Below, in pieces: positions 15,306-19,129 of a DNA stretch of 19,129 nucleotides; position 1 is the stretch's first letter; each line of letters begins with the position of its first letter. Source of the stretch: an uncultured Caulobacterales bacterium (GTDB lineage Bacteria > Pseudomonadota > Alphaproteobacteria > Caulobacterales > Caulobacteraceae); the NCBI GenBank assembly GCA_903889785.1, contig CAISYT010000049.1, forward strand, positions 1 to 19,129, read 5' to 3'. The position numbers and the translations under genes were made by a program. Below the pieces are notes generated by a model. That model saw nothing but the letters and a program-made list of their open reading frames with translations, had not been told where the DNA came from and ran no database searches.

Positions 15306-16264
15306 TGGAAGGCCTTGGCGACCAGAATGTCGGCGCGATCTCGCAGGAACTTATTCTCATTGGCCTGCATGCGCTTCTGCAGGTCCTGCTTGTAGTCCGT
15401 CAGCACCTGTAGGCGCGCATCCTCGAAGCGGGTTGCGACCGGTGGCGTGTTGTCAGTGACAAACACCACATGCGGCCCGTCTGGCTGAATAATGGCGTCG
15501 GTAACCTGGCCTTTTTTGAGCGCGACTGCCTTGCTGTAGAGCGCTTTTCCAAGGTGAATTTGGGCGGCGAAATACAGCTCCCCGCCAATCACGCGCCCTG
15601 TGTCACGCAGGTTGTATTTTGCCGCCACGATGGTTGGGTCAGTACCGGCTCTGATCGCAGCGGCCGCCGCCTGGGTGTTCTGCAGGGCGGTGGCGGGGTC
15701 TGATCCGGCCGGAGCCACGAAGTCTTTCACACCCAAAACACCGAGCGTGGAATAGTTGAGCCGGTTCATTTCATAGTACACCCGCAGCTCATCTTCGGTC
15801 GGGAGTTTGGTCACCGCATCGACGGAAACCAGAGTCTCAACCGCATTGACGAGGGCATTGCGGACATCCTGATCAACGCTCGGCTCATCGGTTTCTATGC
15901 CGCGCTGCACGAACAGTTCCTCGGTCACCATTTCGTTGAGCACCTTCTTGCGCTCGGCCGCATCGGCCTGCGCAAGCGGCTTGCCCGTCTCAGACTCGAG
16001 TTGCGCCACATAGTCGGCCATCAGGACCGGCCGGCCATTGACCATGGCAACGGCCTCAGGCGGCACGGTCCGCACGCGCGTGCCCTTTGCCGTCAGCAGG
16101 CCGAACCCGGCAAGCACCAGGCCGAAGATCGCACCAATCGCGCCGATCCACAGGGTTCGCGTCGGGTTCGTCGACCATTCGAACATATTCTTGGCCACCT
16201 TGCGCCCGTGATCGAGCGGGGTGGTCTTTTCGGAAAGTTTGGATTTGGGCTGTGGCTTGGCCAT
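15302..16264 (-). CDS. membrane-anchored parvulin-type peptidyl-prolyl isomerase
   Basis: A 320-residue protein with a basic cytoplasmic N-terminus (1-36), one membrane span at about 37-58 and a periplasmic remainder. A SurA/PrsA-like N-domain (VNGRPVLMADYVAQLE onward, with the helical KKVLNEMVTEELFVQRGIE) precedes a PpiC/rotamase region at about 165-275 that includes the family glycine pair in GRVIGGELYFA and the closing GPHVVFVTD. It would help fold exported or membrane proteins. The frame is open upstream to 16384, but that start would overlap the cytochrome gene by about 100 bases. I chose the ATG at 16264, which lies 19 bases after the cytochrome stop and has GGAAAC-like purines before it. 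The coupling suggests its client may be the HupE-like protein or the cytochrome. Confidence 0.87.
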   Translation of the reverse strand: MAKPQPKSKLSEKTTPLDHGRKVAKNMFEWSTNPTRTLWIGAIGAIFGLVLAGFGLLTAKGTRVRTVPPEAVAMVNGRPVLMADYVAQLESETGKPLAQADAAERKKVLNEMVTEELFVQRGIETDEPSVDQDVRNALVNAVETLVSVDAVTKLPTEDELRVYYEMNRLNYSTLGVLGVKDFVAPAGSDPATALQNTQAAAAAIRAGTDPTIVAAKYNLRDTGRVIGGELYFAAQIHLGKALYSKAVALKKGQVTDAIIQPDGPHVVFVTDNTPPVATRFEDARLQVLTDYKQDLQKRMQANENKFLRDRADILVAKAFQ

Positions 16265-16283
16265 GCTGAGTTTCCGTCTCCGA

Positions 16284-17051
16284 TCAATCCGCCGGCGGCG
16301 AGACTGGGGCTTTGGAATGGACATAGGCCGCGACCGCGCGAATTTTCGCGGGGCTGATCTTGTCCTTGAACATCGGGCAAACACTCATGAGACCTTGCTC
16401 GATCGTGCGGGTAATGGTTTCGCGCGATCCGTCGCCGTAGAGCCAGATCTTGTCGGAGAGCATCGGCGCCCCGATGTAGTTGTCGCCACCCATATCATTG
16501 CCGTGGCAGTCGAAGCATTGGCCCTTGCGGTCGAACAGGTCGATGCCGCGCTTGACCGCTGCCATGTCGGGCGAACGGCCCTGGGCCAGTTCGATATAGG
16601 AGACGATGTCCGAAATCTCCGCCGTGGTCAGCGGTGCTAGATCATAGCGGGCGTAGGGCTTCTGGCGTCCGAACGCAGGCATATCCGCCAGGTTCTTGGT
16701 GCGGTGATTGGCAGACCGGATGCCGTAAAGGGCAATCTGTTCGATCTCCGACAAACGGCCTTCGCCGTACAGCCAATCGCGGTCGGTAAGCTTGGGTACG
16801 CCGTTTGTCTGGCTGCCCTGCAGATCGCGTCCGTGACAGCTGGCACAGTTTTGATTGAACACAGATTGGCCCTCGGCCACGGCGAAGCGATACAGGGCGG
16901 GATTGCTGGGAAGGCTGTCGGGCAACAGGCGCAGCATGGCCGCATTCGTACTGCTCCAGTAGGACAAGTAGCCGACCAAAGAGAGTAAGACGGCCGCGAT
17001 TCCGGCGGCGATCAACTTCCAACGGCGCGATTTCCCCCGAAGCATCTGCAT
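16284..17051 (-). CDS. membrane-anchored diheme cytochrome c, CcoP-like
   Basis: A 255-residue c-type cytochrome. A single hydrophobic anchor (about 13-30) holds two periplasmic cytochrome c domains. The heme-binding sites are C69-AS-C72-H73 and C179-FD-C182-H183. Probable sixth ligands are M124 (DMPAF) and M227 (CPMF). The repeated DRDWLYGEG and DKIWLYGDG stretches are typical of the CcoP subunit of cbb3 oxidase, but no ccoN, ccoO or ccoQ is nearby and CcoP proper is longer at its N-terminus. It probably carries electrons at the periplasmic face to an oxidase or reductase coded elsewhere. A third cysteine (C225) lies next to the second methionine ligand. It leads the unit of cytochrome, prolyl isomerase and HupE-like protein. 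GGGGAA precedes the ATG at 17051. Confidence 0.92.
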   Translation of the reverse strand: MQMLRGKSRRWKLIAAGIAAVLLSLVGYLSYWSSTNAAMLRLLPDSLPSNPALYRFAVAEGQSVFNQNCASCHGRDLQGSQTNGVPKLTDRDWLYGEGRLSEIEQIALYGIRSANHRTKNLADMPAFGRQKPYARYDLAPLTTAEISDIVSYIELAQGRSPDMAAVKRGIDLFDRKGQCFDCHGNDMGGDNYIGAPMLSDKIWLYGDGSRETITRTIEQGLMSVCPMFKDKISPAKIRAVAAYVHSKAPVSPPAD

Positions 17052-17149
17052 GGCCGGACGATTCCCCTTTGCCCCTGTTTACGCGGCAAGCGGGCTTATC
17101 CCTCATTCCTCGCTGAAATTACATAACAGACCATTGGATGCCGGCGCGT

Positions 17150-18073
17150 CTAAACGCCGCCAACGTCGATCCCATCGGGCGCGACCGCATAGACGCGAGC
17201 GCAATATTCGCAGGTGACGCGGATCTTGGCGTCCGCCTCGACCATATCCGCCCGCTCCTCGGCCGGGAACTGGGCCAAGATTCCTTTGATCCGGTCGACG
17301 GAACAGCGACAGAAGGCCGACAGCGGCTTAACGTCGAACACACGTGCACCGTCTTCATGGAAAAGACGGAACAGCAGCTGCTCCCCGCTCAGCAGCGGAT
17401 CGATCAATTCATCCTCACCGATCGTCTCGAAATAGGCCTGCGCCCGGGTCCAGGCTTCCTCGGTATCGCCACGCGCATCGTCGGACGCCACCGCCTGGAT
17501 CAACATACCGCCAGCGCGCCAACGGGCACCCTCGCCGCGATCAGCCTGGCCCACGGCCAAACGCACCCGGGTTGGGGTCTGTTCCGACTGGGCGAAGTAG
17601 CGCTCGGCGCAGAGTGCGAAGGTTTCTCCCTCGATCGGGGTCACGCCCTGATGCCGCTCGGTATCAGGCCCCTGGTCGAGGGTCATGATAAACACCCCCT
17701 GACCCAGCAAGGTCTTGGCACCCGGTCGTGCAAAGTCCTGGCTGACGGTTGCGACGCGGTCGGCGTCATAGCGACAATAGCCGCGTAGGCCGCCGTTGCT
17801 GTCGTAATCGGCCACAACATAGGCCACCGGCCCGTCGCCTTGGGCCTGGACGATCAGCCGCCCTTCGAATTTCAGGTTGGAACCGACCAGAGCCGCCAGT
17901 GCGCAGGCCTCGCCCAAAAGGTTGGCCACGGCTTCGGGGTAGTCGTGGCGGGTCAATATCTCATCAACAGCCGCGCCAAGTCGCGCCAGACGCCCACGCA
18001 CAGGAGCCCCCTCGATCGCGAAAGGCAGGATCAGGTCATCGGCGGCGGCGATCGTGTTCAGGTCAGGACTCAT
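17150..18073 (-). CDS. hslO: redox-regulated chaperone Hsp33
   Basis: A 307-residue cytoplasmic holdase. The N-terminal half contains the family stretches GEACALAALVGSNLKFEGRL and the RYDADRV region, followed by the linker GQGVFIMTLDQG and a helical middle. The C-terminal redox switch is C255-x-C257 and C288-x2-C291 separated by 30 residues, which binds zinc when reduced and forms disulfides under oxidative stress, unfolding the switch to expose the client site. It is the third gene after argD and argF, 49 bases from argF. Upstream of its ATG no clear ribosome site is visible, so translation may be modest or use a different signal. It is the last gene of the unit before the cytochrome gene. 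Confidence 0.95.
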   Translation of the reverse strand: MSPDLNTIAAADDLILPFAIEGAPVRGRLARLGAAVDEILTRHDYPEAVANLLGEACALAALVGSNLKFEGRLIVQAQGDGPVAYVVADYDSNGGLRGYCRYDADRVATVSQDFARPGAKTLLGQGVFIMTLDQGPDTERHQGVTPIEGETFALCAERYFAQSEQTPTRVRLAVGQADRGEGARWRAGGMLIQAVASDDARGDTEEAWTRAQAYFETIGEDELIDPLLSGEQLLFRLFHEDGARVFDVKPLSAFCRCSVDRIKGILAQFPAEERADMVEADAKIRVTCEYCARVYAVAPDGIDVGGV

Positions 18074-18122
18074 TCAGCGCATATGGGAAGCAACCCCGAA
18101 AACGAAACCTCGGGTAGCGGCG

Positions 18123-19058
18123 TCAGCCAATGGCGCCGAAGCACCAGGCCAACACCGACTTCTGGGCATGGATACGGTTCTCGGCCTCATCCCAGACCAG
18201 CGACCGCGGGCCATCGATGACCGCATCCGTCACCTCCTCGCCACGGTGCGCCGGCAGGCAGTGCAGGAACACTGCGTCCTTGGCTGCATGGTCCATCAGG
18301 GCGTCGTCGACCTGGAAATTCGCCAGGGCCAACATGCGCTCGTCCCCATCCTTGTCGCCCATGGAAACCCAGGTGTCGGTCACCACCACATCTGCGCCAC
18401 GCACAGCCGCACGCGGGTCGTCACCCAGCGAAACCTTGCCACCGTGTTCGAGCGCACGGGACAGGTCGGCCACGCCAGGGCCATAGCTGGGCGGGCAGGC
18501 AATGTTCAGATTAAACCCCAAAAGCGTTGCGGCATGGATGAAACTGGCGCAGACGTTATTGCCGTCGCCGATCCAGGCAATGGTCTTACCGGCAACAGGC
18601 CCGCGATGTTCCTCGATGGTCAGCAGGTCGGCCATGATCTGGCAGGGATGGCTCGCTTCGGTCAGGCCGTTGATCACTGGCACGGTCGCAGCGGCGGCGA
18701 ACCGCTCCACATCCGCGTGCCGGTTTGCACGGATCATCACCGCGTCGACCATGCGTGACAGCACCATCGCCGTATCTTCGACCGGCTCACCGCGGCCCAA
18801 CTGCATGTCGGCTGCCGTGGCGATAACGCCTGCGCCGCCAAGCTGTCGGATGGCGGCGTCGAACGAAAACCGAGTGCGGGTGGAGTTCTTCTCGAACACC
18901 ATGGCAAGGCTACGGTCACGCGCCGGCGCGTCGGCATCGACCTTGGCCTTGGGCCAGCCCTTGCGGGCAGATTTTCGCCGAGCGGCGTCGTCGAGCATCA
19001 GGCGCAAGACCGTCGGCTCTAGGCTCCACAGATTGATGAAATGGCGCGGCGCGGTCAT
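18123..19058 (-). CDS. argF: ornithine carbamoyltransferase
   Basis: A 311-residue enzyme that joins carbamoyl phosphate to ornithine to give citrulline in arginine biosynthesis; it normally acts as a trimer in the cytoplasm. The carbamoyl-phosphate site is STRTR (59-63), the second contact HPCQ is at 137-140, the ornithine-binding DTWVSMG at 228-234, and the catalytic-cysteine motif HCLP at 266-269. The length matches the anabolic family. The ATG at 19058 overlaps the stop of the upstream gene as ATGA, so the two are translationally coupled. The neighbour and order fit the arginine operon of many alphaproteobacteria. Confidence 0.97.
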   Translation of the reverse strand: MTAPRHFINLWSLEPTVLRLMLDDAARRKSARKGWPKAKVDADAPARDRSLAMVFEKNSTRTRFSFDAAIRQLGGAGVIATAADMQLGRGEPVEDTAMVLSRMVDAVMIRANRHADVERFAAAATVPVINGLTEASHPCQIMADLLTIEEHRGPVAGKTIAWIGDGNNVCASFIHAATLLGFNLNIACPPSYGPGVADLSRALEHGGKVSLGDDPRAAVRGADVVVTDTWVSMGDKDGDERMLALANFQVDDALMDHAAKDAVFLHCLPAHRGEEVTDAVIDGPRSLVWDEAENRIHAQKSVLAWCFGAIG

Positions 19059-19129
19059 GCCTGCGCCGCATTTCGCATCGCCTTGCAGGCCATTTCCAGC
19101 CGCTGGACCGCTTCTTCAGCCTCTTCGAG
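19055..19129 (-). CDS. argD: acetylornithine aminotransferase, C-terminal fragment
   Basis: Only the last 24 codons are in the window (partial at the right edge). The reading frame ends LEEAEEAVQRLEMACKAMRN followed by AAQA and stop. This is a helical tail of the type that closes acetylornithine/succinyldiaminopimelate aminotransferases. The identification rests mainly on position, directly upstream of argF with a 4-base ATGA overlap, as in the argD-argF-hslO order of alphaproteobacteria. The catalytic region lies outside the window, so the assignment is inferred. Confidence 0.7.
   Translation of the reverse strand, partial: LEEAEEAVQRLEMACKAMRNAAQA

Noticed and set aside
16265..16384. 40-codon N-terminal extension of the prolyl isomerase
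   Set aside because: It would overlap the cytochrome c gene by about 100 bases, is arginine-rich antisense-like sequence, and the ATG at 16264 gives a normal anchor topology.
1..19129. CRISPR array, insertion sequence, tRNA, defence or toxin-antitoxin system
   Set aside because: No regularly spaced repeats, terminal inverted repeats, cloverleaf-like sequence or matching protein families were seen.

Overview
The window is a GC-rich stretch of bacterial chromosome, most likely from an alphaproteobacterium. The best pointer is the right end, where the tail of a probable argD, a complete argF and hslO lie head to tail, an order familiar from alphaproteobacteria. The genus cannot be told from this sequence. 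Nothing marks an integrated element: I see no transposase, integrase, tRNA, rRNA or CRISPR array, and no gap between genes reaches 300 bases.

Left part (1-5471). A short-chain dehydrogenase resembling the hydroxyacyl-CoA dehydrogenase unit of peroxisomal MFE-2 runs leftward. It is divergent from a secreted GlcG/HbpS-family protein. Next come a leftward YfeH/SLC10A7-type transporter, preceded by a possible 43-codon ORF, and a divergent cytoplasmic gamma-glutamyltransferase-family hydrolase resembling oxamate amidohydrolase HpxW. A cytoplasmic dienelactone hydrolase-family protein follows.

Middle (5566-12750). A small protein carrying a phage-type PGDWI...GEF motif is divergent from gltX (glutamyl-tRNA synthetase). 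A second, Tat-exported dienelactone hydrolase converges on gltX. Then, all leftward, come a possible small membrane ORF, an HU-type histone-like protein and RecQ. RecQ has a GTG start only 3 bases after the HU stop, so the two are probably translationally coupled. A DmdC-like acyl-CoA dehydrogenase reads rightward.

Right part (12769-19129), all leftward. A membrane-anchored SleB-type cell-wall hydrolase comes first. It is followed by a compact three-gene unit: a membrane-anchored diheme CcoP-like cytochrome c, a membrane-anchored parvulin-type prolyl isomerase and a HupE/UreJ_2-family membrane protein (gaps of 19 bp and then a 4-base overlap). Last is the argD-argF-hslO unit.

Most of the content is ordinary chromosomal metabolism and housekeeping. 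The best candidates for something undescribed are the cytochrome c/prolyl isomerase/HupE unit, the small ORFs at 2720-2851, 5566-5817 and 10600-10821, and the HU-recQ coupling.
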